Below are positions 51,142 to 59,168 of a DNA stretch of 64,000 nt, one piece after another. Below the pieces are notes generated by a model. That model ran no database searches. It saw nothing but the letters and a program-made list of their open reading frames with translations, and had not been told where the DNA came from. Numbering within the stretch: position 1 is the stretch's first letter; every line of letters begins with the position of its first letter. Where the stretch lies: contig JBMNIX010000011.1 of assembly GCA_050951365.1 (NCBI GenBank), forward strand, positions 14,611 to 78,610, written 5' to 3'. The stretch is from JAAYHG01 sp012735455 (GTDB lineage: Bacteria; Bacillota; DTU030; DUMP01). The position numbers and the translations under genes were made by a program.

Positions 51142-51179
51142 GAAAAAAGGAGCCCCCAGGATTTGACTGGATTGGCTCC
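51142..51179 (-). terminator. Terminator of the asparaginase II gene
   Basis: On the - strand GGAGCC and GGCTCC enclose 19 bases, followed by TTTTTTC. Moderate stem. Confidence 0.65.
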
Positions 51180-51195
51180 CTTTATCTACTGTAAT

Positions 51196-52200
51196 CTATT
51201 GTGCGAAATACTTCACGGGCTCAATCCGCCCTGCTACTACCCCACCGTAGGTCTTGATTTCCCTCACCTTGTAGCGCTGCAGTGCTGCTACCTGCGCGGG
51301 GGTCAGCACCGCAAGCTCCTCCAAGGTTTCCATCACAGCCGGAGCCATAGCTCGGTCCGCCCCATCCTCAATCTTGAGAGCAATACCTAAGCCCGAAGAT
51401 AGCACGCCTACGCCAAAGGAACTCTCACCACCGTCCTTGGCTACGAGACCTTGAGTTGCTTGGAGAAGTTCCGTGGTGAACCGCCCCGTCCCGGCGATGA
51501 GCTCTGGGTACTTGGCCATTGCCTGCTGGATAAGCTCTATTCCCTGACGCCGTTTACCGCTGAAGCTATCCGCTTGTGCCAGGCGGGAGTAGCCCAGGGC
51601 CATGTTCCGCAACGGAATAGCAAACACCGGCACCCCACAGGTGTCAATTCCGATCTTGATCGCTTCCACTGGAAACTCCATTAGCTCGGCAACTGTCTTA
51701 AGCATGAGCTGTTGCACTGGATGGTTAATCTCCATATAAGAATCAAGGTCCCAACCCATATGGCATACAATGGCCAGCATACAGGCGTGCTTGCCTGAGC
51801 AGGCATTGCGCAGTGGACTAATTTTTCCCCCGGCCGCCTTCAGACGCTGAGCCGTGGGGCGATGGAAGGGTGGCTGGACACCACACTGCAGGAACTCCTC
51901 GGAAAGACCGATCTTGTTAAGTATTGACATCACTTGCTCCGCATGCATGTCCTCGCCACTATGGGAGCCCGCCATTACGGCAATCTCGGGCAGAGAAAAC
52001 CCGTACCTTTCATAGGCCCCGGTCTCAAACAGCGGTAAAACTTGAAACGGTTTGGCCGCAGAGCGCAGAAATGTCATACGTTCAGGGTCACCATACGCTG
52101 CCAACATCTCTCCTGTTCGGTCCACCACCGCGATGGATCCTGAGTGACGACTCTCAGGAAAATCTCCCCGATAGACTACTGTAACCACTTGCGACTTCAT
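51196..52200 (-). CDS. L-asparaginase II family protein (COG4448 type)
   Basis: The 334-residue protein belongs to the asparaginase II family unrelated to AnsA/AnsB. It shows the Ser-Lys pair in LRSAAKPFQVLPLFETGA, VMAGSHSGEDMHAEQV, LRNACSGKHACMLAI and GIDTCGVPVFAIPL. The Cys-Ser-Gly-Lys-His motif carries the likely nucleophile and zinc ligands. It would give aspartate plus ammonia. This makes a second, different asparaginase fold in the window, besides the gene at 6823. ATG with ACGGAGTTGGTG upstream. Confidence 0.92.
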   Translation of the reverse strand: MKSQVVTVVYRGDFPESRHSGSIAVVDRTGEMLAAYGDPERMTFLRSAAKPFQVLPLFETGAYERYGFSLPEIAVMAGSHSGEDMHAEQVMSILNKIGLSEEFLQCGVQPPFHRPTAQRLKAAGGKISPLRNACSGKHACMLAIVCHMGWDLDSYMEINHPVQQLMLKTVAELMEFPVEAIKIGIDTCGVPVFAIPLRNMALGYSRLAQADSFSGKRRQGIELIQQAMAKYPELIAGTGRFTTELLQATQGLVAKDGGESSFGVGVLSSGLGIALKIEDGADRAMAPAVMETLEELAVLTPAQVAALQRYKVREIKTYGGVVAGRIEPVKYFAQ

Positions 52201-52334
52201 AACACCAACTCCGTTTGGTAGTGTTCTACCGGGGTAATTCTCCCTTGCCGAACTTTTCTCCTCTAGGGAGCCACCTTTTCCGAAGGCAACAAGGCAATGA
52301 CGGTCCTGTTCATCTATCAGTCATTTTCTCCAGT

Positions 52335-52359
52335 TTAAGGGGGCCGAAGGCCCCCTTAA
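52335..52359 (-). terminator. GC-rich hairpin at the end of the Gln-rich protein gene
   Basis: TTAAGGGGGCC-GAA-GGCCCCCTTAA is a perfect 11-bp stem that includes the stop codon of the gene at 52356. There is no T-run beyond it, so it may stabilise mRNA more than end it. Confidence 0.5.
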
Positions 52360-52652
52360 CTAAGCTGGTCCTCCAGTGTGTTCAAGAGCTGATTCAATTG
52401 TTTTAGCTTCTGAGCGGCGTCTTGTTCATTGCTAGCAAACCGATTGAGCTGGTTCGTGGCCTGGGCCTCACGAGCAGCGGTAGCTTGATAGTTAGGAGAA
52501 TGGGCATTGGACAGGATCTGCTGGTTGGTCTGCTCATCTTTCGCCAATTGCTGGGCCATTCGCACGTTGCTTGTTTCAGCCTGTTCCAGTTGATTGATGA
52601 TCTGGCGCATCTGGTTTAAAGTTTGCTTTGCCTGCTGTTTATTTGCGGGCAT
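52356..52652 (-). CDS. Gln/Asn-rich coiled-coil small protein
   Basis: ATG at 52652 follows ATGGAGGTGGTTAC. The 98-residue protein is very rich in Gln, Asn and Ala (KQTLNQMRQIINQLEQAE, NEQDAAQKLKQLNQLLNTLE) and is almost all helix, with a likely coiled coil. Small Gln-rich helical proteins of this sort occur in spore formers, but I cannot name the family. It is flanked by hairpins on both sides and so is likely monocistronic. Confidence 0.72.
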   Translation of the reverse strand: MPANKQQAKQTLNQMRQIINQLEQAETSNVRMAQQLAKDEQTNQQILSNAHSPNYQATAAREAQATNQLNRFASNEQDAAQKLKQLNQLLNTLEDQLS

Positions 52653-52689
52653 GTAACCACCTCCATGCGTATTGTTCCCAGGAGACGAG

Positions 52690-52722
52690 ATATAAAAAAC
52701 AAAAACCCCGCGTGAGCGCGGG
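52690..52722 (-). terminator. Terminator of the agr/HD-GYP operon
   Basis: On the - strand CCCGCG-CTCA-CGCGGG is followed by GTTTTTGTTTTTTAT. It lies 18 bases after the HD-GYP stop codon. Confidence 0.92.
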
Positions 52723-52739
52723 ATCAAAAACAACATTTT

Positions 52740-53324
52740 CTAGGTAAAACTTCGCATTGTGGATTTTTTTGTTTTAAAGAGTTGAACCAGTTCGGGATCA
52801 AAGGCTGTACCGGCATTCTCAACCAGTTGTTCTATGGCGTCGGCATCACTCATGGCACCATGATAGGGACGATCGGTGGTCATGGCGTCGTAGCTGTCAA
52901 CTATTCTTATGATGCGGGCGGCCAGCGGTATCTCCTCGCCTTTGAGCTGGTCAGGATAACCACTGCCATCATAGTTTTCGTGATGATGACGGATTATCCT
53001 AGCCGCGGGTTCCAAAGAAGGTATCGCCCCCACTATCTCGCTTCCCCAATGAGGGTGTTGGCGGAATGTGTTTATTTCCTCTGGTGTCAAACGGCCAGGA
53101 GTGTTGAGAAGGTAACGATCGATTTCTATCTTACCTATATCGTGCAAGAAGGCAGCGTAGCGCAGAAAACGCAGTTCATCACCTTCAAGCCCCAGCCAAC
53201 TGGCGAATTCACTGGCATACTTTAACACGCGGACAGAGTGACCGTAGGTGTACCTGTCCTTGACGTTGATGACCGCAATTAGGGTCTGTACTGAATTGAC
53301 TAGCTCCCGTTCATCTTCAGCCAT
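52740..53324 (-). CDS. HD-GYP domain protein, probable cyclic-di-GMP phosphodiesterase
   Basis: The HD-GYP domain has KDRYTYGHSVRV, FLHDIGKIEIDRYLL (HD pair), FRQHPHWGSEIV, IIRHHHENYDGSGYPDQLKG (the GYP motif) and RIVDSYDAMTTDRPY, all intact, so activity on cyclic-di-GMP is likely. Which codon is first is unsure. ATG at 53324 gives 194 residues, but coding-like sequence continues upstream in frame to about 53390, and no good ribosome site is seen. It starts 68 bases after the agrD stop and is the last gene of the agr unit, which links peptide signalling to second-messenger turnover by position. Confidence 0.85.
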   Translation of the reverse strand: MAEDERELVNSVQTLIAVINVKDRYTYGHSVRVLKYASEFASWLGLEGDELRFLRYAAFLHDIGKIEIDRYLLNTPGRLTPEEINTFRQHPHWGSEIVGAIPSLEPAARIIRHHHENYDGSGYPDQLKGEEIPLAARIIRIVDSYDAMTTDRPYHGAMSDADAIEQLVENAGTAFDPELVQLFKTKKSTMRSFT

Positions 53325-53392
53325 GTCATCAAACACCGAACAGTAGATGACTACCCGGTTCTTGTCTAGGACCTTATAAAGAAGAGTCTTGT

Positions 53393-53524
53393 CTATTTTT
53401 GTAACATTTTGGGAACAGTCGGTTGATAGTGGCCGAGGAAACAGGCTGAAGCCGAGGCAACATTGGCCACCATCATCAGCCCTACTACTGCTACACCCAA
53501 CAACCAGTGTGCAAACCTTTTCAT
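53393..53524 (-). CDS. agrD: AgrD-like cyclic lactone autoinducer peptide precursor
   Basis: This 43-codon gene begins at the TGATG junction with agrB, one base overlapping its stop, with GAGGAGGTTGTGTG upstream. The product has a basic start (MKRFAHWLLG), a hydrophobic amphipathic helix, then SASACFLGHYQPTVPKMLQK. A Cys followed four or five residues later by a bulky residue and QPxxPxxL is the mark of clostridial AgrD-type peptides. AgrB would cut off the tail and form a thiolactone on Cys28. The exact ring end (H32 or Y33) is not certain. Confidence 0.9.
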   Translation of the reverse strand: MKRFAHWLLGVAVVGLMMVANVASASACFLGHYQPTVPKMLQK

Positions 53525-54162
53525 CACACAACCTCCTCTCTTTCGTATTTTGCCACTCCAAGCATATCAATCCATCTGAACAGGTTGTGGCCTGACCTGG
53601 TTAGGATAAAGGCACTCCACAAAATAGCCAGAGAAATGCTTCCCCGTACTCCCAGGGGCAGCCACCCATTTGGAAGTATTAGGACAATAGCCCACAGCAT
53701 TAAGGTTACCATGGCTCCTAACCTTAGCTTTTTTCTCCTTTGCAGGGATATTATGGGCGCTCCTGGAGAGTCCACAGGAGCCAGATAATATACAAGAGTA
53801 ACCCCCGTTATTACACTTACGATTGTTAGCGTGTTCACTATCGTTGGTCCGAAATACGAGAACATTGCAGCTGTCGCAGCGATGGCAGGGAATAGCAAGA
53901 CCGTCACCACTGTACAGCGCAAAGGTGAGTTACTGTGGGCGCCACCTGAGAAAAAGCGAACGGTGGACACAACAAGGAGCGCAGCTATAGTCTCCACAAC
54001 CAGACCCAAAAGATAAGCACACAGGAGCGAAAGAATAACATTGAGGAGGTTAAGGCTCAGAACTTCGATAGCATACGCCATTACTTCTTCCGTCTCCGCT
54101 GATGCATTAGCCTTAGAGGCCAAGAAACGAGCGGCTTTTCTGCTGTGGGGAAGATAAGCCAT
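53524..54162 (-). CDS. agrB: AgrB-like peptide-processing membrane protease
   Basis: The 212-residue membrane protein has five to six helices and the AgrB catalytic pair H76 and C83 in RFFSGGAHSNSPLRC, spaced as in Staphylococcus AgrB (H77 and C84). It cuts AgrD and catalyses the thiolactone. The ATG lies inside the upstream membrane protein gene (50-base overlap) with AAAGGAAC upstream. The stop overlaps the start of agrD. No complete AgrC/AgrA pair is seen in the window, so the sensor may be elsewhere or be the partner gene upstream. Confidence 0.93.
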   Translation of the reverse strand: MAYLPHSRKAARFLASKANASAETEEVMAYAIEVLSLNLLNVILSLLCAYLLGLVVETIAALLVVSTVRFFSGGAHSNSPLRCTVVTVLLFPAIAATAAMFSYFGPTIVNTLTIVSVITGVTLVYYLAPVDSPGAPIISLQRRKKLRLGAMVTLMLWAIVLILPNGWLPLGVRGSISLAILWSAFILTRSGHNLFRWIDMLGVAKYEREEVV

Positions 54163-54628
54163 GATGCTCTGTTGTTCCTTTCCTTGCTCTAAAGTGCCAC
54201 ACGGTCAACGCCAGTATTATCATCGTCACCGCCTGCGGCAGGCCAACTAATGCCCAAAGCAGGGGATCTGTTGCAACGGTTTGCACATCTACCTCGAGAA
54301 GGGCAAAGGCCAAAGTGTGGAAACCAAACTCTAGTACAGCTATCAGAACTGCACTGGAAAAGGCAGCCAAGAAGCCTTTGGCCGAGGACACATTGCCTAT
54401 TTTAATGACAATAATCATCAAAAAGAGCAGACCCAAGAGTGTATGTATCCCGAAAGGAAAGGGCAGGTATCGAATCGATTGGATCGCTAGCATAAGCCCG
54501 GCAGAATAACCCATAACCTGCCTAAGGCTAGGGGTTATACCCGCTATAACCAAGGCCATACTAAAGAGCCCTAAGATTTCCAAGTATGCTTGTAGGACCA
54601 CTATGATAGATACATACACACTCCACAC
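54113..54628 (-). CDS. Membrane protein upstream of agrBD, possibly a kinase-less sensor
   Basis: The 171-residue protein has about five hydrophobic segments, then a short basic tail (RARKGTTEHHGLSSPQQKSRSF). The arrangement resembles the N-terminal membrane domain of AgrC/ComD-type sensors but there is no kinase domain. It overlaps agrB by 50 bases and so is translated with it. Translation likely starts at GTG 54628, although the ribosome site is weak. It could be a regulator or anti-sensor of the agr system; that is inference. Confidence 0.72.
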   Translation of the reverse strand: MWSVYVSIIVVLQAYLEILGLFSMALVIAGITPSLRQVMGYSAGLMLAIQSIRYLPFPFGIHTLLGLLFLMIIVIKIGNVSSAKGFLAAFSSAVLIAVLEFGFHTLAFALLEVDVQTVATDPLLWALVGLPQAVTMIILALTVWHFRARKGTTEHHGLSSPQQKSRSFLGL

Positions 54629-54677
54629 CCCAGCCTACGTGATAATATGATTGATTATATAACTGTATATATGGTAC

Positions 54678-54686
54678 ATTATACCA
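54678..54686 (-). promoter_or_regulatory. Extended -10 promoter of the agr operon (candidate)
   Basis: On the - strand TGGTATAAT is a perfect extended -10 element, 50 bases before the first gene; no good -35 is seen. The AT-rich stretch after it (CATATATACAG) may also matter. Confidence 0.45.
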
Positions 54687-54785
54687 CCAGAGGAGTCAAT
54701 ATCCAGATTGATTTGCGACAAATTTTTTCAAAAACCCTCTATTCCGGACTCACTCACTTAACAGTGTTACCCATACAGACAGCAA

Positions 54786-54809
54786 ACTCCCGCTGACTTC
54801 AGCGGGAGT
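54786..54809 (-). terminator. Hairpin downstream of tRNA-Glu(TTC)
   Basis: ACTCCCGCTGA and TCAGCGGGAGT make a perfect 11-bp stem with a 2-base loop, 13 bases after the tRNA 3' end. Only TTGCTG follows, so the T-tract is weak. Confidence 0.65.
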
Positions 54810-54822
54810 GCTTGTTCTAAAT

Positions 54823-54898
54823 TGGTAGCCCCAAGGGGATTCGAACCCCTGTTGCCGCCGTGAAAGGGCGGTGTCCTAAACCACTAGACCATGGGGCC
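54823..54898 (-). tRNA. tRNA-Glu (anticodon TTC)
   Basis: 76 bases with CCA: acceptor GGCCCCA/TGGGGCT, anticodon stem CCGCC/GGCGG around CTTTCAC with anticodon TTC, T arm AGGGGTTCGAATCCCCT. It reads GAA and GAG. It is close to the tRNA at 39692 in the anticodon arm. Confidence 0.96.
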
Positions 54899-54925
54899 AC
54901 GGGTCTTCAGCGCTCAACATGAAAG

Positions 54926-54954
54926 AGTGTACTATAAACCCGGGCCCCTGTCAA
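54926..54954 (-). promoter_or_regulatory. Sigma-A promoter of tRNA-Glu(TTC)
   Basis: TTGACA, 17-base spacer, TACACT on the - strand. Confidence 0.85.
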
Positions 54955-54989
54955 TGGTGTCTTATAGGAAATTGTGGTGCACTGTTAAC

Positions 54990-55781
54990 TTAGATCCACT
55001 GACTTATCTTGGCATCAATGCTACTAATCACCGCACGGGCATTGGCATAGGCATAGTCTGGCGGAAGTAAAGTACGAACCAGATACTCCTTGTTAGTTTC
55101 GTCGGGGTCAATGGCTGCTACCAAATCTGGGCGTAGTGATGTATCTGGATCGTTGAAGCGCAGGGGCAAGAGCCATTTGTAGCCCCCTGCCTCCGCATTT
55201 TTGTCCCGATACCACTGCGGCACGGCAACCTGAGCAGCAATCCGGTGGGCGGTTGTAACTGCACCGTAAAGAACCAAGAAGCGTTGGTAGGGTGTGAGGT
55301 TGGGCAGAATTTCTCTAATTCGTGACTCGTGGTCCCGGAGGTAATGGTCAAAATTAAACTGAAGCTTGTAGTCGCTCCGATACTTAGGATACTTGTATTT
55401 AGGAGCCTTGGGAGCCTTTTCCCTCACCGTGGTAGCGGAAGCAGAGCCCAAGGAAACCTCAAATGATTCACCCTTAAAAACAAACGTGGCTACAAAGGGT
55501 TGCCTGTTTTCTAAGCGATTCTTCATAAATAATACCGTTATCGGCTGGCCATCGGTAGAAACTAGGTGTCCCACCCGCCAGAGGCAATAGGAATCGTCTT
55601 TAGCAAACTTGAGCAATCCCTGTTCTCTAGCAATCTCAAAGTTATAATCCATATAAATAGATAAAACTTGCAGGTTGTCGCCCCAGTTCTCCCTTACAGC
55701 GAACTCGGCCACCTTTTGAATGATAGCATCGGGAACATGGGCAAAGAGTCGCAACAATGTCGGGTAATCGTTTTCCGGCAA
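54990..55781 (-). CDS. DUF3825-like protein
   Basis: TTG at 55781 follows AAGGAGGGACACAGA; the open frame goes 10 codons further into the decayed insertion element. The 263-residue protein has AIIQKVAEFAVRENWGDNLQVLSIYMDYNFEIAREQGLL, then ITVLFMKNRLENRQPFVATFVF, and a C-terminal helical part with YQRFLVLYGAVTTAHRIAAQ. This fits a DUF3825 domain, found in proteins linked with nucleic-acid binding and defence-like contexts. Function is unknown. Its upstream region may have been replaced by the insertion element. Confidence 0.68.
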   Translation of the reverse strand: MPENDYPTLLRLFAHVPDAIIQKVAEFAVRENWGDNLQVLSIYMDYNFEIAREQGLLKFAKDDSYCLWRVGHLVSTDGQPITVLFMKNRLENRQPFVATFVFKGESFEVSLGSASATTVREKAPKAPKYKYPKYRSDYKLQFNFDHYLRDHESRIREILPNLTPYQRFLVLYGAVTTAHRIAAQVAVPQWYRDKNAEAGGYKWLLPLRFNDPDTSLRPDLVAAIDPDETNKEYLVRTLLPPDYAYANARAVISSIDAKISQWI

Positions 55782-55807
55782 TCTGTGTCCCTCCTTGTAA
55801 TATGTAG

Positions 55808-55839
55808 GCAACTTCTCTGCACAACCTAAGAGAAGTTGC
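55808..55839. repeat. Inverted repeat at the end of the transposase relic
   Basis: GCAACTTCTCT (55808-55818) and AGAGAAGTTGC (55829-55839) form a perfect 11-bp stem with a 10-base loop that includes the transposase stop codon. It may be a hairpin terminator or one end of the element. Confidence 0.5.
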
Positions 55840-56871
55840 TAGGCTTCTTGCCCGCTTTGCAACGGAGAACCTTTGATTTTGGGTTGTACTTAAAGCCTTG
55901 TTCCTCAAGCCTGTCTTTCTTTGTGCGATTAGGAATGTAGGGTTTGATATTGCTTTCAACCAACTCCGTTCGAAAAGTGGAATCATCGTAACCCCTGTCA
56001 GCAGCCAGTCGGGATGCCTTCAACTCCCTTTCTTCCAAGGCCGCTATCATTTCCTTGGCGGGTTCAAGTTCCGCTTCGTTGCCTGGAGTAACCTCCGCAG
56101 CGGTGACAATGCCCGTCTCATCGCAAGCCGCATGAACTTTGTATCCCAAGAACGGTTCGTCTTTCTTCTTAAAGCCCCAGCGAGCCTCCGGATCACTGAA
56201 GCTGGCTACACCCTCACCGTTCAGAACGGCGGCATAAAGAGCGCACTCTCTCCCCACAGACTCATCAGTAGTACAGTCTCCTACGGCTGCCAGGAATTTC
56301 TTGCCCTGCTCGATCTCGGCAGCGAGAAGCTCCGTGTGGGAGGAATAGTCGGCATCAGGCAGCGGAGCAGCTAGATTTTGCAGTTCTTCCGCCTTGGCAG
56401 CGTCGACGCGCGCCAGATTCCTAAGTACGCGCTTACGGCCTTCCCGCACCAAACTCAGGGTATTCTTGACGGCAACGTGAGCTATCACCTTGGTCCCATC
56501 AATGATCGTCCAGTGGCCGCGAAGGCACTTCTTAGCTTTCGCTTCTGCAACGACCCGCTCGAAAAGCTCACGGAACTTCTCTTCTCCCAAGCGTTTGCGG
56601 AAGACCACCAGGGTAGTGTCGTCGGGAACTATCGTCGTCCCACCCAAAGTCGCAGAACCAGCGGTAGAGCACGTTGTACTTGAGCTCCCGGCACACCTGT
56701 ACATCGGAAAGGCCCGCCCAAACTCTCCAAGAAGAGCACCCTGAACAGGGACTCCGGGGGATAGCTGGGTCGCCCGTTCACCGGGTCATATAAGTCCGCG
56801 ACCACTCCCGTTACAAAGGAAAAATCGACATGCTTCTTAATTTGTACCAAAGGATGGAGTAGCTTCGACAT
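55826..56871 (-). pseudogene. IS1182-like transposase relic with two frameshifts
   Basis: The N-terminal part (ATG 56871) reads SKLLHPLVQIKKHVDFSFV and YPPESLFRVLFLESLGG. Near 56715 the frame shifts to LSDVQVCRELKYNVLYRWF. Near 56635 it shifts again to TIVPDDTTLVVFRKRLGEE, which continues to the end. DDE-type segments remain: HWTIIDGTKVIAHVAVKNT, GYKVHAACDETGIVTAAEVTPGNEAEL and LAADRGYDDSTFRTEL. The C-terminus stops early at CKAGKKPSNFS. The element is therefore dead. Clear terminal inverted repeats outside the gene are not seen, apart from the stem at 55808. Confidence 0.85.
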
Positions 56872-57058
56872 TGTGCAGCCTTTACCCTGCCAAATACTAC
56901 AAATCTCTCCCACCGACATGAGCAAGGATAAGTCACCGCTCAAAGCAGCTGTCGCAGCCGCTCTAATTCACTTTTGGGGAGTGAGCCGATGGAATGTTTG
57001 AAAGATATAACAAAAACTCCGGGCCAATGCATGCTCGGAGTTATGCTCGTAAGAAAAC

Positions 57059-57132
57059 TGGCTGCGGGACTAGGATTCGAACCTAGGCAACATGATCCAG
57101 AGTCATGTGTGCTACCGCTACACCATCCCGCA
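57059..57132 (-). tRNA. tRNA-Gln (anticodon CTG)
   Basis: The 74-base - strand tRNA has acceptor TGCGGGA/TCCCGCA with G73 and encoded CCA, a U1-A72 pair as expected for Gln, anticodon stem CATGA/TCATG around CTCTGGA with CTG, and T arm CTAGGTTCGAATCCTAG. It reads CAG codons. Confidence 0.95.
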
Positions 57133-57156
57133 ACACTTTCACTTTCAACATAAGTT

Positions 57157-57185
57157 ATCTTAGCACAAAGGCTATCCCAAGTCAA
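57157..57185 (-). promoter_or_regulatory. Sigma-A promoter of tRNA-Gln
   Basis: TTGACT, 17-base spacer, TAAGAT on the - strand, 24 bases before the tRNA. Confidence 0.87.
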
Positions 57186-57217
57186 GAAACCGGAGCTGGA
57201 AGTGGCAACAAGTTTTG

Positions 57218-58428
57218 TCAACCTGGGACCTGCTCATCATACTGTTGGTTTCGTTTTACACTTGAGCAGGGGGTAGGACCTCCCTTGCTGAAAAAACGAA
57301 GGACCTCTACTAAACGGTCGATGTCGGCCCTATTGTTATAAAAGTGCACACCTACACGCATGGAAGTGGGCGAGGCAACATGAACTCGCACCCCATGGGC
57401 AGCCAGTACACGGTCCGTAAGTTCCCAAGAAGCCGGGAAGGTAAGGTAAGTAATACCGGAACGGTTGTCTTGCGGGAATGGTCCCACTACACCCACTCCA
57501 GGTACAGTTGTAACCCGTTGGTAGAGGTACTCGGTAAGGCCCAGGATGTAACTTTCTACATCCGCCTTACCTAAGGAGAGGTAGTTCTTGATGGCCGCCT
57601 CCATACCCCAAAGACCGGCCCAGTTGAGACCACCCAGCTCGAAGCGCCGGGCATCAGGGTGATAATAAACCTGATCCTTGGGAGAATTCATCCGGTTCGG
57701 GGTGCCTACCCAGCCAAAGTAACGAGGGGTTATACGCTCCAGGAGCCTGGCACTGACATAACCGAAACCAATGCCAAACATGTTGCCCAGCCACTTGTAG
57801 CTAGAGGCAACCAGAAAGTCCACCTGCATACTCTGAACGTCTATCTGCATGGCTCCTATGCCCTGAGTGGCATCTACAGCGAGGAGTAATCCTCGTTTCC
57901 GGCAAAACTGACCCACCTCGTAGAGGTTGTGCCTAAAGCCAGAGGTATTTTCCACAAAGCAGAGAGAGATAGCAATGGTCCTATCGTCTACTAGCGCTGC
58001 TAAACGCTTCAGAGGCACCATCCCGTTCTCGGCCGGGGCGAGACGAACCTCTAGACCTCTTCGCGACTGGTTAAGCCAAGTGAGGGTGGTGGCAGGAAAG
58101 GCCAGGCTGGTAGAGACAATATTGGCGCCTGATTCCCAATCAATACCGCTGGAGAGAACATTGAGCGCGGAGGACGAATTGAAGTCATAGAAAATCTCGC
58201 CGGCCTGAGCGTTTATCATCTCCGCCACCAGCGAACGGAGCTTGTCTGCCCGCTCCCAGTTCTTCAAGTACCAATCCATGTCCATGGCGTCATCATAGCG
58301 TCGGTCTAGGTAACTCTGGATCTCATTATAGCTCTCCATGGAGATAAGTCCGGTGGTACTGTGGTATCCAGGTAAGCCTGGCTCTGCAAGACAGGATAGG
58401 ACTGGCGCACCCGCGCAAATTTGTCCAT
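57218..58428 (-). pseudogene. Class V aminotransferase (cysteine desulfurase-like) with a 5' frameshift
   Basis: ATG at 58428 has AGAGGAGG eight bases upstream and reads MDKFARVRQSYPVLQSQAYLDTT. Near 58357 (ACCACAGTACCACCGG) the frame is lost. The continuation in another frame reads TTGLISMESYNEIQSYL and runs to 57218. Joined, it is a roughly 403-residue class V PLP enzyme: AYLDTT..TGL start, FYDFNSSSALNVLSSGI, DATQGIGAMQIDV, the PLP lysine in LVASSYKWLGNMFG and GGLNWAGLWGM. One base appears to be missing. If translated from the internal ATG 58339, the first 30 residues that help shape the active site would be lost. Confidence 0.78.
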
Positions 58429-58517
58429 ACCGCGCGCCTCCTCTCAGTTTGCAAGCAACCGTTCGGACAAGAAGACCCGTTCAGGCTACCGTCCCTTAGA
58501 CCAAAGATTATCCTATT

Positions 58518-58805
58518 TTACGTAAGCCGGGCCAAGAATGAGATTATGCCTATTTGCAGGATGATGATGGCTGGTACCCCATAGGTGAAACTAAGGTGCC
58601 GGGTTTTATGCCGGAAAAGGTACATCCCGGCCCAAACCCCTAGCGACCCGCCCAACAGCGCTACAAGAAAAAGTGTGCGTTCAGGCACACGCCCTTGTTG
58701 ACGTCGCGCCAAGTTCTTATCCCAGCCCATCAAGCCACAGGCAAAAAGATTACCTGCAAGGAGGATTGCGAACATACCGAGCACCTTTGTTGCACCCTCT
58801 CCCAT
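58518..58805 (-). CDS. DUF1294 small membrane protein
   Basis: The 95-residue protein has three hydrophobic helices and the DUF1294 pattern GWDKNLARRQQGRVPERTLFLVALLGGSLGVWAGMYLFRHKT, with the RVPE-LFLVALLGGSxG motif and HKTRH. Role unknown. ATG follows AGAGAAGTGATG. It is the second of two small genes in tandem. Confidence 0.9.
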   Translation of the reverse strand: MGEGATKVLGMFAILLAGNLFACGLMGWDKNLARRQQGRVPERTLFLVALLGGSLGVWAGMYLFRHKTRHLSFTYGVPAIIILQIGIISFLARLT

Positions 58806-58836
58806 ACTAAGACATCACTTCTCTCTGCGAACCCGC

Positions 58837-59034
58837 TTACGAAGAATGGTCTTTAATAAAAGCCTCTATAGAGCGGTCATAGGTTACCTCCGCTTCCCGC
58901 GAGAACAGGCAGCCGGGTATTTCACCATACTGCTTGTGGTAGGCTATACACTCGCAGCAGCGGCCTTTACGCGGACAAGGTTCATATGTGCAGCTGCAGC
59001 GTTCCCTATTGGCCTTCAGATTACACTTGAACAA
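58837..59034 (-). CDS. Cysteine-rich DUF6485-like protein
   Basis: The 65-residue protein has cysteines at 4, 13, 15, 20, 26, 27, 29 and 42, in the order CSCTYEPCPRKGRCCEC-AYH, and PGCLFS near the middle. That is the pattern of the DUF6485 family, which likely binds metal or an Fe-S cluster. TTG start with AGGGGGAGATAAT upstream. The function is not known. Confidence 0.82.
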   Translation of the reverse strand: MFKCNLKANRERCSCTYEPCPRKGRCCECIAYHKQYGEIPGCLFSREAEVTYDRSIEAFIKDHSS

Positions 59035-59168
59035 ATTATCTCCCCCTTTGCATCACTTAAGTTCGCTATCATTCTGTTGGTTCCTCCTTTAACGCTGCAA
59101 CGATCCCTTGGCAGGATTTCTCACCCCTGGGGCAAATAGTTAAGAAGGAAAAATAAGGGGGCGACATC

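Noticed and set aside
51024..51195. SAM or other riboswitch before mtnA
   Set aside because: The region holds only the terminator of the upstream gene; no riboswitch consensus is seen.
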